A stretch of 64,000 nt of DNA from Pedobacter psychrotolerans. GTDB taxonomy: Bacteria; Bacteroidota; Bacteroidia; Sphingobacteriales; Sphingobacteriaceae. The stretch spans positions 181,587 to 245,586 of the forward strand of contig NZ_SLWO01000002.1 of assembly GCF_004340665.1 (NCBI RefSeq), read 5' to 3'. The notes below the pieces were generated by a model. It was not told the origin of the DNA. It saw only the letters and a list, made by a program, of their open reading frames with translations, and searched no databases. The translations under genes and the position numbers were made by a program. Shown here piece by piece: positions 18,951-27,346 of this stretch; the stretch's first letter is position 1, and each line of letters begins with the position of its first letter.

Positions 18951-18990
18951 AACAAAAAAAGGCATCGCTCTCACCATGCCTTTTTTTGTT
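18951..18990. terminator. Strong bidirectional terminator
   Basis: AACAAAAAAAGGCAT and ATGCCTTTTTTTGTT form a perfect 15-bp inverted repeat around a 10-nt loop, with U-rich tails in both directions. It lies 86 bp downstream of the minus-strand coding remnant (19076-19282) and ahead of the ROK promoter. Confidence 0.8.
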
Positions 18991-19075
18991 CGGTTTTAAT
19001 AGGACATATCGTTACATTCTGAATAATTTATAGCAAAACGCTACAACAGGTAGGAGATTCTAAGCTTTTAAAAAC

Positions 19076-19282
19076 TTACATAAATTGACTGTTAAAGGTG
19101 TCAAAAGCCGAATTGGTATGTTGGGCTTCTTTATCAGTTTTTAAAAGATTGATCAGCTGAAAAACTTCTGAAGGTCCAGAATGATAGTGTATAATAATCT
19201 GAATTCGATAATTATTAATTGATTTTAACACCTCGTATATAGCATTGTAAAAGTCCGAGGCTGTATAAAATAACTCTTCACA
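19076..19282 (-). pseudogene. Unrecognised 69-codon coding remnant without a start codon
   Basis: Read on the minus strand from a TGA at 19283-19285 to a TAA at 19076-19078, this frame is open and protein-like: it begins CEELFYTASDFYNAIYEVLK, continues through a hydrophobic YRIQIIIHYHSGPSEVF, and ends HTNSAFDTFNSQFM. There is no ATG except the last codon; a GTG inside would leave about 51 residues. A family B repeat starts exactly where the frame closes upstream, which suggests that the 5' part of a gene was lost there. The terminator at 18951-18990 lies just after its stop. I do not recognise the family. It could also be a chance frame in non-coding DNA. Confidence 0.4.
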
Positions 19283-19320
19283 TCATCACTATTCATCCAG
19301 AGGCACGATGGATCTCTGCG
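19276..19320. repeat. Interspersed repeat, family B, copy 1
   Basis: Contains CTTCACATCATCACTATTCA followed by TCCAGAGGCACGATGGATCT. A near-identical copy is at 20866-20910. Both lie about 1.59 kb apart, in the same place relative to the two lepB genes. Confidence 0.8.
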
Positions 19321-19392
19321 TTTCTACCTACTACCCTCATCCAATACCGAATCAGTTTTAGATCACTGGCGGCAAAAAATCCTTATTACAAA

Positions 19393-19437
19393 CCCTTTCT
19401 CCTCCGGGGAAAGGTGCCGATAGGCGGATAGGGGCTC
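19393..19437. repeat. Interspersed repeat, family C, copy 1
   Basis: An imperfect CCCTTTCTCC/GGGGAAAGG hairpin is followed by CCGATAGGCGGATAGGGGCT. Copies are at 20983-21030 and 42047-42090. Confidence 0.8.
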
Positions 19438-19454
19438 TTTACCATTTATGACCA

Positions 19455-19490
19455 AACAAAAAAAGCGCTTCGATTTACATCAAAACGCTT
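19455..19490 (-). terminator. Terminator of the downstream signal peptidase gene
   Basis: AAGCGCTTCGAT (19463-19474) and ATCAAAACGCTT (19479-19490), 4-nt loop, with an A run to the left that gives a U tail on the minus strand. The two non-Watson-Crick positions become G-U wobbles only in the minus-strand RNA, consistent with use by lepB (stop at 19511). Confidence 0.8.
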
Positions 19491-19510
19491 CTATATTTTA
19501 TTTCTATTTG

Positions 19511-20698
19511 CTAGTGTATTCCCCTGAATAACCTACCCCAGCGTATTTTATGCAGGAATGACCCTTCGCTATCAAAGCTCATCCAGATAAATAATGCTTT
19601 TCCAACTACATGATCTTCAGGAACGAAGCCCCAATAACGTGAGTCTGTGGAGTTGTGGCGGTTATCTCCCATCATCCAATAGTAATTCATTTTGAAGGTA
19701 TAATTGGTAGCCACTTTATCATTAATGTACCAAGCCCCAGCTTTCTGTTCTACCTTATTCCCTTCATATGTCCTAATAGCACGATAATAAAGCGGCATGG
19801 TATTACTATCAATTTTTACTGTCCAACCTTTTGCGGGAATTTTTACTGGTCCAAAATTATCAACATTCCACTTTCGTTTTGGATCCAGCGGAAAAAGATC
19901 GCCATCATTGGTAGAAGGTGACTCTACATATAATTCAACAGATTTTACGAAATCAAGTGGTTTTAATTTCTGGATCATTTCTGATGTTGCATTCGCGAGG
20001 TAGGTTTCTCCATCAAGCTGCTGCATTTCACTAACTTTAAATCCCAAATTGCTGAATACCTCAAAATTAACATTGCCTGTGGTTAACTTAATTTTATAAG
20101 GCATCTGACCTGTATTTTTCAACGGGTCAATTTTACCATTAATACTCATAATGCCACTCTTCATACTGACCACATCACCGGGAATCCCAATGCATCTTTT
20201 AATGATATTTTCTCTTTTATCTACAGGCCTGCTGGTAATGGTATATTGGCTATTTACAGTTTTCCAATCAGACTGACGGATCAAATTATAATAACTAGGT
20301 TCCTGATTTTCGAGCGCCACCGTATCGCCAACTGGTAAATTAAAAACCACCACGTCATTCCGTTTGATTTCAGATAAGCCTGGTAACCGATGATATTTCC
20401 ATTGAATGCCATCCCAATATGCTTTGGTACCAGTTAAGGGCATGGTATGATGGGCAAAAGGAAATGCCAAGGGTGTCATTGGGATTCGGGCACCGTAATT
20501 CACCTTACTTACAAAAAGAAAATCACCGATCAAAAGTGATTTTTCCATCGATCCTGATGGAATGGTATAAGCTTCGATAAAGAAAACCCGAATAATCGTT
20601 GCTGCCACTACAGCAAAAACAATGGCATCTACCCATTCCCGGGTTTTGGTTTTCTTCTTTTTATGATCATTTTTCTTTTTCCAAATTTTCCAGTTCAT
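19511..20698 (-). CDS. lepB: Signal peptidase I, paralogue 1 (downstream copy)
   Basis: Membrane-bound serine protease that removes signal peptides. One N-terminal membrane segment (residues 22-42, VDAIVFAVVAATIIRVFF) follows a Lys-rich cytoplasmic start. Catalytic Ser50 is in IPSGSM and catalytic Lys167 in IIKRCIGIPGDVV; box E GDNRHNSTDSRYWGFV is intact, so the enzyme should be active. At 395 residues it has the long inserted middle region usual in Bacteroidota. It lies directly downstream of a second copy (21103-22296), near-identical at both ends but divergent at about residues 120-270. Confidence 0.93.
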   Translation of the reverse strand: MNWKIWKKKNDHKKKKTKTREWVDAIVFAVVAATIIRVFFIEAYTIPSGSMEKSLLIGDFLFVSKVNYGARIPMTPLAFPFAHHTMPLTGTKAYWDGIQWKYHRLPGLSEIKRNDVVVFNLPVGDTVALENQEPSYYNLIRQSDWKTVNSQYTITSRPVDKRENIIKRCIGIPGDVVSMKSGIMSINGKIDPLKNTGQMPYKIKLTTGNVNFEVFSNLGFKVSEMQQLDGETYLANATSEMIQKLKPLDFVKSVELYVESPSTNDGDLFPLDPKRKWNVDNFGPVKIPAKGWTVKIDSNTMPLYYRAIRTYEGNKVEQKAGAWYINDKVATNYTFKMNYYWMMGDNRHNSTDSRYWGFVPEDHVVGKALFIWMSFDSEGSFLHKIRWGRLFRGIH

Positions 20699-20865
20699 AT
20701 TAAAGATTGATATAGTGGATTTTAGATCAAGAGGAAGGTTTTTTGTTACAGTAGTCGTAGTGGTGTGCCTGTTTCTGCGTTGGCTTGCCTCGGCTAGCCG
20801 CGGAAGGGCTTTAACTTTTAGCTCTGCCCAAAAGCAATAAATTCCAAAGATGTATTACAAGAACC

Positions 20866-20910
20866 CTTCACATCATCACTGTTCATCCAGAGGCACGATG
20901 GATCTCTGCA
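20866..20910. repeat. Interspersed repeat, family B, copy 2
   Basis: CTTCACATCATCACTGTTCA followed by TCCAGAGGCACGATGGATCT; one substitution from copy 1 across the shared core. Confidence 0.8.
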
Positions 20911-20982
20911 TTTTTAACCACCAACTTCATTATTTACCAAACTAAACCTTCCAGTCGCTAGCCACGAATAAACCGTATTACA

Positions 20983-21030
20983 CGCCCTTTCCCTCCCGGG
21001 GAAAGGGGCCGATAGGCGGATAGGGGCTCT
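20983..21030. repeat. Interspersed repeat, family C, copy 2
   Basis: CCCTTTCCCTCCCGGGGAAAG forms a hairpin, followed by the conserved tail CCGATAGGCGGATAGGGGCT. Confidence 0.8.
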
Positions 21031-21050
21031 TTACGATTTATGACCAAACA

Positions 21051-21082
21051 AAAAAAGCGTTTTGATTTACATCAAAACGCTT
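21051..21082 (-). terminator. Terminator of the upstream signal peptidase gene
   Basis: AAGCGTTTTGAT (21055-21066) and ATCAAAACGCTT (21071-21082) form a perfect 12-bp stem with a TTAC loop and an A run on the left (U tail on the minus strand). It is the unmutated form of the hairpin after the other lepB copy. Confidence 0.85.
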
Positions 21083-21102
21083 CTATATTTTATTTCTATT
21101 GG

Positions 21103-22296
21103 TTAGTGGATACCACTGAATAACCTACTCCAGCGTATTTTATGCAGGAATGAACCTTCGCTATCAAAGCTCATCCAGATAAATAATGCTTTCCCTACCA
21201 CATGATCTTCCGGCACAAAGCCCCAATAACGTGAATCTGCAGAATTATGACGGTTATCACCCATCATCCAATAATAATTCATTTTAAAAGTATAATTGGT
21301 CGCTACTTTATCATTAATGTACCAAACTCCACCTTTCTGTTCTACCTTATTACCTTCATATGTTCTAATGGCACGGTAATAAAGCGGCATGGTATTGCTA
21401 TCAATTTTAACAGTCCATCCCTTTGCAGGGATTTTAATCGGACCGAAATTATCTCTGTTCCATTGTCTGTTTGGATCGTGAGGAAATATCCCACCAGCTT
21501 CTTCGCCTGCAGGATCAGGATTCATCACAACAGATTTTACAAAATCTAAAGTTTTAAGTTTCTCTACAATCTCTGGTGATGCATTGACAACATAAGTATT
21601 TGCTGCTATCGCCGGACTGCTCCCCAAATCAAGTTTGTACTCATCCAATACTGAATAATTAAAATCCATAGTTTTAAACTCAATACGGTATGGCATCATT
21701 CCTGTACTTTTAATAGGCTCCGGCTTGCCATTAACACTTACTACACCGGCAGACATAGACACCACATCTCCTGCAATACCAATACATCTCTTGATGTAAT
21801 TCTCACGTTTATCAACAGGTCTATCTATAATGGTATAAGTATTTCTTACCTGTTCGCGGCCGCTCATCCTAACCAGATCATAATAACTCGCATCTTGTTT
21901 TTCAACGGCAACAGTATCTCCTTCCGGAAAATTAAAAACCACTACATCATTTCTTTTAATATCTGATAAACCTGGCAAACGGTGGTATTTCCATTGAACG
22001 CCATCCCAGTAAGCTTTGGTAGAAGTGGTTAACGGCATAGTGTGATGCGCAAAAGGAAAAGCCACAGGCGTCATCGGGATACGAGCCCCATAATTCACCT
22101 TACTTACAAAAAGAAAATCGCCAATTAATAAAGAGCGCTCCATTGATCCGGATGGAATGGTATAAGCCTCAATAAAGAAAACACGAATGATCGTTGCTGC
22201 CACTACTGCAAAAACAATGGCATCTACCCACTCGCGGGTTTTAGTTTTTTTCTTCTTTGTGGCATCATTTTTTTTCTGCCAGAATTTGTAGTTCAT
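21103..22296 (-). CDS. lepB: Signal peptidase I, paralogue 2 (upstream copy)
   Basis: A second complete signal peptidase I of 397 residues, with catalytic Ser51 (PSGSM), Lys169 (NYIKRCIGIAGDVV) and GDNRHNSADSRYWGFV all present. The first 120 and last 110 residues are nearly the same as in the downstream copy, while the central periplasmic region differs (for example AGEEAGGIFPHDPNRQW against STNDGDLFPLDPKRKW). This pattern fits an old tandem duplication with divergence, or gene conversion, confined to the middle. It is downstream of dapB, as lepB usually is in this phylum, so this may be the ancestral position. Confidence 0.93.
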   Translation of the reverse strand: MNYKFWQKKNDATKKKKTKTREWVDAIVFAVVAATIIRVFFIEAYTIPSGSMERSLLIGDFLFVSKVNYGARIPMTPVAFPFAHHTMPLTTSTKAYWDGVQWKYHRLPGLSDIKRNDVVVFNFPEGDTVAVEKQDASYYDLVRMSGREQVRNTYTIIDRPVDKRENYIKRCIGIAGDVVSMSAGVVSVNGKPEPIKSTGMMPYRIEFKTMDFNYSVLDEYKLDLGSSPAIAANTYVVNASPEIVEKLKTLDFVKSVVMNPDPAGEEAGGIFPHDPNRQWNRDNFGPIKIPAKGWTVKIDSNTMPLYYRAIRTYEGNKVEQKGGVWYINDKVATNYTFKMNYYWMMGDNRHNSADSRYWGFVPEDHVVGKALFIWMSFDSEGSFLHKIRWSRLFSGIH

Positions 22297-22451
22297 ATTT
22301 TTATCTGTTGGTTAACGGTAAATCCGGTAACTATTATCTGCATTATTTTATAATTATACTGTTTTTATTGTTCTGTTCATCACCTCGTCGGTTAATACTC
22401 AGATTGAAGATTACTCAGATCAATAACAATTCAGTACTTAAACATTTAGCT

Positions 22452-23186
22452 TTATTCAAATATATCATTAATACTGAAAAAGCCTTTTTTATCTTTTAAC
22501 CATTCTGCTGCAACTACTGCGCCCAAGGCAAAACCTGCTCTGCTATGCGCTGTATGTTTAATTTCAATTTCGTCTACTTCACTGCTGTAAATCACCGTGT
22601 GTGTACCTGGTATATTTTCAATCCGGTGAGATTCGATCAGTAATTGGTCTGCCTTTGGAAACAATTCAACATCAGTTCCAACAACTTCATTTAACCATTC
22701 CGATTTACGTTCTAAATGATCAACAATTCCTTCGGCAATGGTAATCGCCGTACCACTTGGTGCATCTAACTTTTGTGTATGGTGGATCTCTTCTACCTGC
22801 ACTTCATAAGCCGGATAATTGTTCATCAGCTTTGCTAAAGTTTGATTAAGCTTAAAGAACAGATTTACGCCTATACTAAAGTTAGAACCATATAACAAGG
22901 TATTGTTACTGCTATCACAATCATTTTTTACTTCCTGTAATTTCCCGTACCAGCCGGTTGTACCCACTACTACCGGAACATTGGCATCAAAACAAGCACT
23001 AATGTTTCCGAGTACTGAATCAGGTGTACTGAAATCAATGGCTACATCGGCACCTTTTAAACTTTGTCTGGTTAAATCTTCAAGATTATCTACTGATATT
23101 TTTAACACGATTTCATGACCACGTTCTAGCGCAAATTTTTCAATAATCTGCCCCATTTTGCCATAACCTAAGAGTGCTATTTTCAT
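22452..23186 (-). CDS. dapB: 4-hydroxy-tetrahydrodipicolinate reductase
   Basis: Reduces 4-hydroxy-tetrahydrodipicolinate in the diaminopimelate/lysine pathway, using NAD(P)H. The N-terminal Rossmann motif is ALLGYGKMGQ, followed by DFSTPDSVLGNI and PVVVGTTGW. The catalytic region EIHHTQKLDAPSGTAITIAE (near residue 147) carries the His pair, Lys and substrate-binding PSGTA. At 244 residues it is shorter than the E. coli enzyme, as is normal for Bacteroidota. It lies between DUF5683 and lepB in the conserved parA-parB-DUF5683-dapB-lepB order. Confidence 0.95.
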   Translation of the reverse strand: MKIALLGYGKMGQIIEKFALERGHEIVLKISVDNLEDLTRQSLKGADVAIDFSTPDSVLGNISACFDANVPVVVGTTGWYGKLQEVKNDCDSSNNTLLYGSNFSIGVNLFFKLNQTLAKLMNNYPAYEVQVEEIHHTQKLDAPSGTAITIAEGIVDHLERKSEWLNEVVGTDVELFPKADQLLIESHRIENIPGTHTVIYSSEVDEIEIKHTAHSRAGFALGAVVAAEWLKDKKGFFSINDIFE

Positions 23187-23278
23187 CTGTATTATTTTAT
23201 TATTAAAGGTGATGAAGCAATCATGATCTTAATTATTTTGTGGTATAATTTTGAAAGATCCTGATGGTTTCTTATTTA

Positions 23279-23992
23279 TTAAAATGTTAATGATAATTTT
23301 AGTGCTGGTGTAGCCGTAAAACCATACATGGTATTACTATTAATCACCGTTGGATGAACCTGAAACGTCAGGTTATCATCAATATTAAAAAAGTGTAACC
23401 GGGCTGCTACGTAAGCATCTACTATATTGGCTGCGTAAAGCAACCCATAAGAGAAAATCACAATCTGAGAATTTCTTTTATAAAGACTCTTCCCATCCAG
23501 TATGCCTTGATTAGAGTATTGGGTTAAATCTAGCTTTTTATTAGGGTTAAGTTCACGATATTGTGCCTCAACCAAAAAACGGTTATAATTTTTCCTGCTT
23601 TCGATATAGGATAAGGTTAGCGCAGTGAAACCACCATAAATGGCTACAATTTTACCTGAAGTATATATTTTTTGAAGCGTCTGGCTTTTTCCCGCTCGGG
23701 TTCCATAACCATCATTGAGCAACTGCATATTGTATAGCTGCCCCCATCCCGGAATAATCATCGACCTGAAAACTGCCTTTCTTCCCGCAACCTTACCGGG
23801 ATTAACATACTTTGCTTTTGCTGAATCCCGTCGGGACATTACTTTAGGTGAATCAACTTTTACAGGCTTGCCTTTACTGCTTTTTAGCGTATCTGTTTGT
23901 TTTAACAAACTGTCTTTTACCTGAGCAGAAGCCAGGCTTACAAGAAAAAATGTAAAGAAAGAAACCAGAATTAAAAGTTTGTAAATGCGCAT
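23279..23992 (-). CDS. DUF5683 family membrane-associated protein
   Basis: A 237-residue exported protein of unknown function. It has a signal peptide (LLILVSFFTFFLVSLASAQ), a charged linker to about residue 70, then the family signature KAVFRSMIIPGWGQLYN and a hydrophobic stretch IVAIYGGFTALTLSYIE. The C-terminus (TPALKLSLTF) resembles a membrane-inserted beta-strand. Its start codon overlaps the parB stop by one base (TAATG), which implies translational coupling, and the parB-DUF5683-dapB order is widely conserved, hinting at an envelope role. Confidence 0.85.
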   Translation of the reverse strand: MRIYKLLILVSFFTFFLVSLASAQVKDSLLKQTDTLKSSKGKPVKVDSPKVMSRRDSAKAKYVNPGKVAGRKAVFRSMIIPGWGQLYNMQLLNDGYGTRAGKSQTLQKIYTSGKIVAIYGGFTALTLSYIESRKNYNRFLVEAQYRELNPNKKLDLTQYSNQGILDGKSLYKRNSQIVIFSYGLLYAANIVDAYVAARLHFFNIDDNLTFQVHPTVINSNTMYGFTATPALKLSLTF

Positions 23993-24900
23993 TACCAGTC
24001 TAATAATTCTAATATTCTGTTTAAATCATCATCACTCATGAAAGGAATTTCAATTGCTCCCTTACCATTCTGACTTACTTTTAATTTTACCCGGGTGGCA
24101 AACTTAGAAGCTAAATCATCCTGCAATTTCTGATATTGCAAGGAAGCTCCTTTTGCTTTAGGTTTTTCTTCAACTTTTAATGGCGCATGATGCAGGTTTC
24201 TAACCAATTCTTCTACCTTACGAACGGATAAACCTTTCTCCAAAATTTCCTGATGGATAAACAATTGTTTATCAACACCATCCACATTAATTAATGCCCT
24301 TGCATGGCCCATTGAAATTTTTTGATCACGGATAGAAGCCTGAATGGCTGGAGGAAGTTTCAGTAAACGGAGGTAATTGGTTACCGTAGTTCGGTTTTTC
24401 CCTACACGCTCGCCCAATTGTTCTTGTTTCAAACCTACCTCATCAATCATCCTTTGGAAACTTAAGGCCACTTCAATTGCGTTTAAATTCTCCCGTTGGA
24501 TATTCTCGATCAGTGCCATTTCCAGCATTTGCTGGTCGTTAGCACTTCGGATATAAGCTGGAATTTGTGTTAAACCTGCTAGTTTAGAAGCCCTGAACCT
24601 CCGTTCACCGGATATTAACTGATATTTGTTAGCACCAAGTTTCCTTACGGTGATGGGCTGAATTAACCCCTGAACCTTGATGGAGTCTGCCAGTTCATTT
24701 AAAGCAACCTGATCAAATTCTGTACGTGGCTGGTATGGGTTGGTTTCAACTTCAGTTAAACTTACATGACTGATATTGCCAATCTGCTCGGTTTCACTCA
24801 CCGCATTCACCTGCTGCTTTGGCGGATGCGAAGATTCGCTATCATCTAAAAGCGCACTTAACCCTCTTCCTAAACCTGTTTTTCGCTGAAAAGATGTCAT
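23992..24900 (-). CDS. parB: Chromosome partitioning protein ParB
   Basis: A CTP-dependent DNA clamp that binds parS sites near the origin and works with ParA in segregation. Of 302 residues, the N-terminus (GLGRGLSALLDD) is the ParA-stimulating segment, NPYQPRTEFD (near 53) and GERRFRASKLAGL (near 98) form the CTP-binding domain, and QEQLGERVGKNRTTVTNYLR (near 159) is the helix-turn-helix. The C-terminal part should be the dimer domain. It is 7 bp from parA and overlaps DUF5683 by one base. No canonical parS palindrome was noticed in the window. Confidence 0.95.
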   Translation of the reverse strand: MTSFQRKTGLGRGLSALLDDSESSHPPKQQVNAVSETEQIGNISHVSLTEVETNPYQPRTEFDQVALNELADSIKVQGLIQPITVRKLGANKYQLISGERRFRASKLAGLTQIPAYIRSANDQQMLEMALIENIQRENLNAIEVALSFQRMIDEVGLKQEQLGERVGKNRTTVTNYLRLLKLPPAIQASIRDQKISMGHARALINVDGVDKQLFIHQEILEKGLSVRKVEELVRNLHHAPLKVEEKPKAKGASLQYQKLQDDLASKFATRVKLKVSQNGKGAIEIPFMSDDDLNRILELLDW

Positions 24901-24907
24901 CTATAAT

Positions 24908-25711
24908 TTATAAAGTTGCGGTGTCTATATTTTCTTCTTCCTTTAACAGGCCATTTTTCTTCACAATTTCTCTGGCCAGGTTCAGGTAATTAATGGCTCC
25001 TTTGCAGTTTGCATCGTGCATAATTACAGAAACGCCATAACTTGGTGCTTCGCTTAAACGGGTATTGCGCTGAATAATTGTATCGAAAACCAATTCGTGG
25101 AAGTGTGTTCTCACTTCTTCCACCACCTGATTTGATAACCGTAAACGCACATCGTACATGGTAAGCAAAATACCTTCTATTTCCAGATCCGGGTTTAAAC
25201 GGTTTTGTACAATCTTAATGGTATTCAGCAATTTCCCCAAACCCTCTAATGCAAAATATTCACACTGAACAGGAATAATCACTGAATCGGCAGCAGTTAA
25301 GGCATTAATGGTAATTAAACCCAATGAAGGAGAACAGTCAATGATGATAAAATCATACTGATCTCTAATTTTCGCCAGTACCGCTTTCATTTTATACTCG
25401 CGGTTATTCAGGTTAATCATCTCAATTTCGGCACCTACCAGATCAATATGCGCCGGTAATAAATCTAAATTAGGGGTATCAGTTTTTTGAATCGCCTGAG
25501 CAGGATCAATGTCATTTATGATACATTCGTAAATACTGTCTTTAATATTCCGGGGATCGAAACCGATACCTGATGTTGAATTTGCCTGAGGATCAGCATC
25601 TACCAATAAAGTTTTGTATTCTAATACGGCTAAACTCGCAGCCAGGTTTATAGATGAAGTTGTTTTACCAACACCACCTTTTTGATTTGCTAATGCAATA
25701 ATTTTGCTCAT
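24908..25711 (-). CDS. parA: Chromosome partitioning ATPase ParA (Soj)
   Basis: Deviant Walker ATPase that moves ParB-parS complexes over the nucleoid. The 267-residue protein starts with ALANQKGGVGKTTSSINLA (deviant Walker A), followed by DADPQANSTSGIG, the Walker B region YDFIIIDCSPSLG near 114 and PVQCEYFALEGL near 147. There is no N-terminal regulatory helix-turn-helix, so it is the chromosomal Soj type rather than a plasmid ParA. It heads the minus-strand cluster and diverges from the FMN reductase gene. Confidence 0.95.
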   Translation of the reverse strand: MSKIIALANQKGGVGKTTSSINLAASLAVLEYKTLLVDADPQANSTSGIGFDPRNIKDSIYECIINDIDPAQAIQKTDTPNLDLLPAHIDLVGAEIEMINLNNREYKMKAVLAKIRDQYDFIIIDCSPSLGLITINALTAADSVIIPVQCEYFALEGLGKLLNTIKIVQNRLNPDLEIEGILLTMYDVRLRLSNQVVEEVRTHFHELVFDTIIQRNTRLSEAPSYGVSVIMHDANCKGAINYLNLAREIVKKNGLLKEEENIDTATL

Positions 25712-25783
25712 CTATCTATCCGAAATTTACTTAACGTTTATTTGGGCGCTGTTTATTTATGCCGTTTAATTGGCAAAAAGTTC

Positions 25784-25791
25784 TATTTTTG
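25784..25791 (+). promoter_or_regulatory. Candidate -7 element (TATTTTTG) in the parA divergent region
   Basis: TATTTTTG is an exact TAnnTTTG match about 100 bp upstream of the FMN reductase start. No TTTG occurs at the expected -33 position. Confidence 0.35.
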
Positions 25792-25893
25792 CGTTAATTA
25801 CGCCCTTTTTATCAATCAGCTAAGATACAAACTATATAGCAATTTTAGCAATCGGGACTTTCGGGTTTTGAACATCTTATTAACAATTCATCC

Positions 25894-26415
25894 ATGACTA
25901 CCATAATAGCAGCCACCAACAGACCCAATAGCAATACGCTAAAAATTGCCAATTATTATCAGGCACAATTGAATTTAAAGGGGCAGGAAGCGAACATACT
26001 CAGCCTTGAGCATTTACCAGCAGATGTATTGAACACAGACATGTTTGGCAAACGTTCCACAGCTTTCGAAAAAATACAGGATTTGATTAACCAAACAACC
26101 AAGTTTCTGTTCATCATACCTGAATACAATGGCAGCTTCCCTTGCGTATTAAAAGTGTTAATTGATGCTTGTGATTTCCCTGGCAGCTTCTATGATAAAA
26201 AGGCTTGCCTGGTTGGAATTTCTTCAGGCAAATATGGAAATATCAGGGGTGTTGATCATTTTACAGGTGTTTGCCACTATATCCACCTTAATGTGCTACC
26301 ACTTCGCATTCATATCCCAAATATTAAACAGGAATTAGACGCATCAGGAAATTTAATTCAGGAAGACACCATTAAGTTTACGAATGAACAGATTGATAAG
26401 TTTATTCGGTTTTAA
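25894..26415 (+). CDS. NADPH-dependent FMN reductase-like flavoprotein
   Basis: A 173-residue flavodoxin-fold protein that probably uses FMN and NAD(P)H to reduce quinones, flavins or azo compounds. The N-terminal phosphate-binding loop reads IIAATNRPNSNTLKIA, and IPEYNGSFPCVLKVLIDAC (near residue 85) is the typical flavin-binding segment. No signal peptide is present, so it is cytosolic. The physiological substrate cannot be inferred. It is transcribed alone, divergent from parA. Confidence 0.85.
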   Translation: MTTIIAATNRPNSNTLKIANYYQAQLNLKGQEANILSLEHLPADVLNTDMFGKRSTAFEKIQDLINQTTKFLFIIPEYNGSFPCVLKVLIDACDFPGSFYDKKACLVGISSGKYGNIRGVDHFTGVCHYIHLNVLPLRIHIPNIKQELDASGNLIQEDTIKFTNEQIDKFIRF

Positions 26416-26716
26416 GCCAGGATTTTTAAGATTTAAGGATTGTAAGATATTAGTGCATTAAAAAGCCTAATGTTTGGTTTAAGGTTTATCGCTTCTAAGG
26501 GCATATAATCTAGTGTAGATAGGAGCTAAATTGTTACCGTTTTAAAATAAAGATAAACCTATTTTTAACTTACGGTGATGGACAGGAAACATAATAACAC
26601 CGATAGAAAGACCGTTTTAGTCGATGTTTTTAACATAAATTATGTTAATTAATGTAAACTAAGTTAAACGAGGTTAATAAACCCAAGTGTGGTTTTAGGG
26701 ATTATATTTTAGCGAT
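26416..26716. other. Gene-free stretch with a candidate palindromic operator
   Basis: About 300 bp with no gene. The palindrome TTAACATA-AAT-TATGTTAA (26630-26648) is perfect at 8 bp per arm and lies about 70 bp before the next ATG, which suits a transcription factor site. TATATTTT at 26703-26710 is a 7-of-8 match to the -7 consensus but sits very close to the ATG. Confidence 0.35.
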
Positions 26717-27304
26717 ATGAAAACTAAAAACATACTTCTCGTGATGCTGATTACAGTAATTAGCATGAGCAAAATCAAAGCACAAGATTCACTTGTAAAA
26801 CATTCTGTTCACGTTTCGCCTTTTGTTGGTTATAACGCTACACTTAAAGCTCCCGTTTACGGAGCCGAAGTTGGTTATGAATATCGACTGAATAAAAGCT
26901 GGGGATTTACTGCCGGAATAAATATCGCTTATACTCAGAAAAATGCGGATGGATCAACGAATATGATTAGTAATGGTGTTTCACAATTTAGAAACATGAA
27001 GTTTCTTCAAAATTCTATCTATGCAGGTGCTAAGTATTATGTCGGTCGGTTTTATTTGTCTGCCGACTTAGGTTACCAGGATGCCTATTCAACAACAAAC
27101 TTCACTTATCAGGGTGCAGGATCAAGTTATAATAACGGCACATACGCTACAAATGGCCTTTATCAGGCCTATGGCTTAGGCTATCAATTACCACTTAAAA
27201 AGGGAGATAACATTGAATTCTTTGCAAAAGGTGCCAATGGCAACAACAGCACCAGTTATGTTGCAGGTTTCAGGTATAATTTTGGTTTGTTCAGGAGAAA
27301 ATAG
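26717..27304 (+). CDS. Small outer-membrane beta-barrel protein
   Basis: A 195-residue exported protein with signal peptide (ILLVMLITVISMSKIKAQ) and alternating hydrophobic/aromatic strands (HVSPFVGYNATLKAPVYGAE, SIYAGAKYYVGRFYLSADL) ending in YVAGFRYNFGLFRRK, as in 8-stranded OmpA/OmpW-like barrels. It resembles generic outer-membrane beta-barrel proteins of Bacteroidota. I cannot assign a ligand. The gene is monocistronic, preceded by a palindrome at 26630-26648 and followed by strong palindromic repeats. Confidence 0.75.
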   Translation: MKTKNILLVMLITVISMSKIKAQDSLVKHSVHVSPFVGYNATLKAPVYGAEVGYEYRLNKSWGFTAGINIAYTQKNADGSTNMISNGVSQFRNMKFLQNSIYAGAKYYVGRFYLSADLGYQDAYSTTNFTYQGAGSSYNNGTYATNGLYQAYGLGYQLPLKKGDNIEFFAKGANGNNSTSYVAGFRYNFGLFRRK

Positions 27305-27346
27305 TATTGTCCCAATTACAAAAACAAATTGACCAATCGGTTTTAA

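Larger units (their letters stand above)
20699..21102. other. Spacer between the two lepB copies
   Basis: About 400 bp without a gene. It holds roughly 165 bp of unrecognised sequence, then repeat family B, family C and the terminator of the upstream lepB copy. The order B, C, terminator matches that downstream of the other copy. No part of the coding remnant at 19076-19282 is present here. Confidence 0.7.

Noticed and set aside
19511..22296. lepB duplication as an assembly artefact
   Set aside because: The central parts of the genes and the spacers differ in many positions, so these are two real loci.
23992..25711. parS site beside parAB
   Set aside because: No TGTTTCACGTGAAACA-like or TGTTCCACGTGGAACA-like palindrome was found in or around the two genes.
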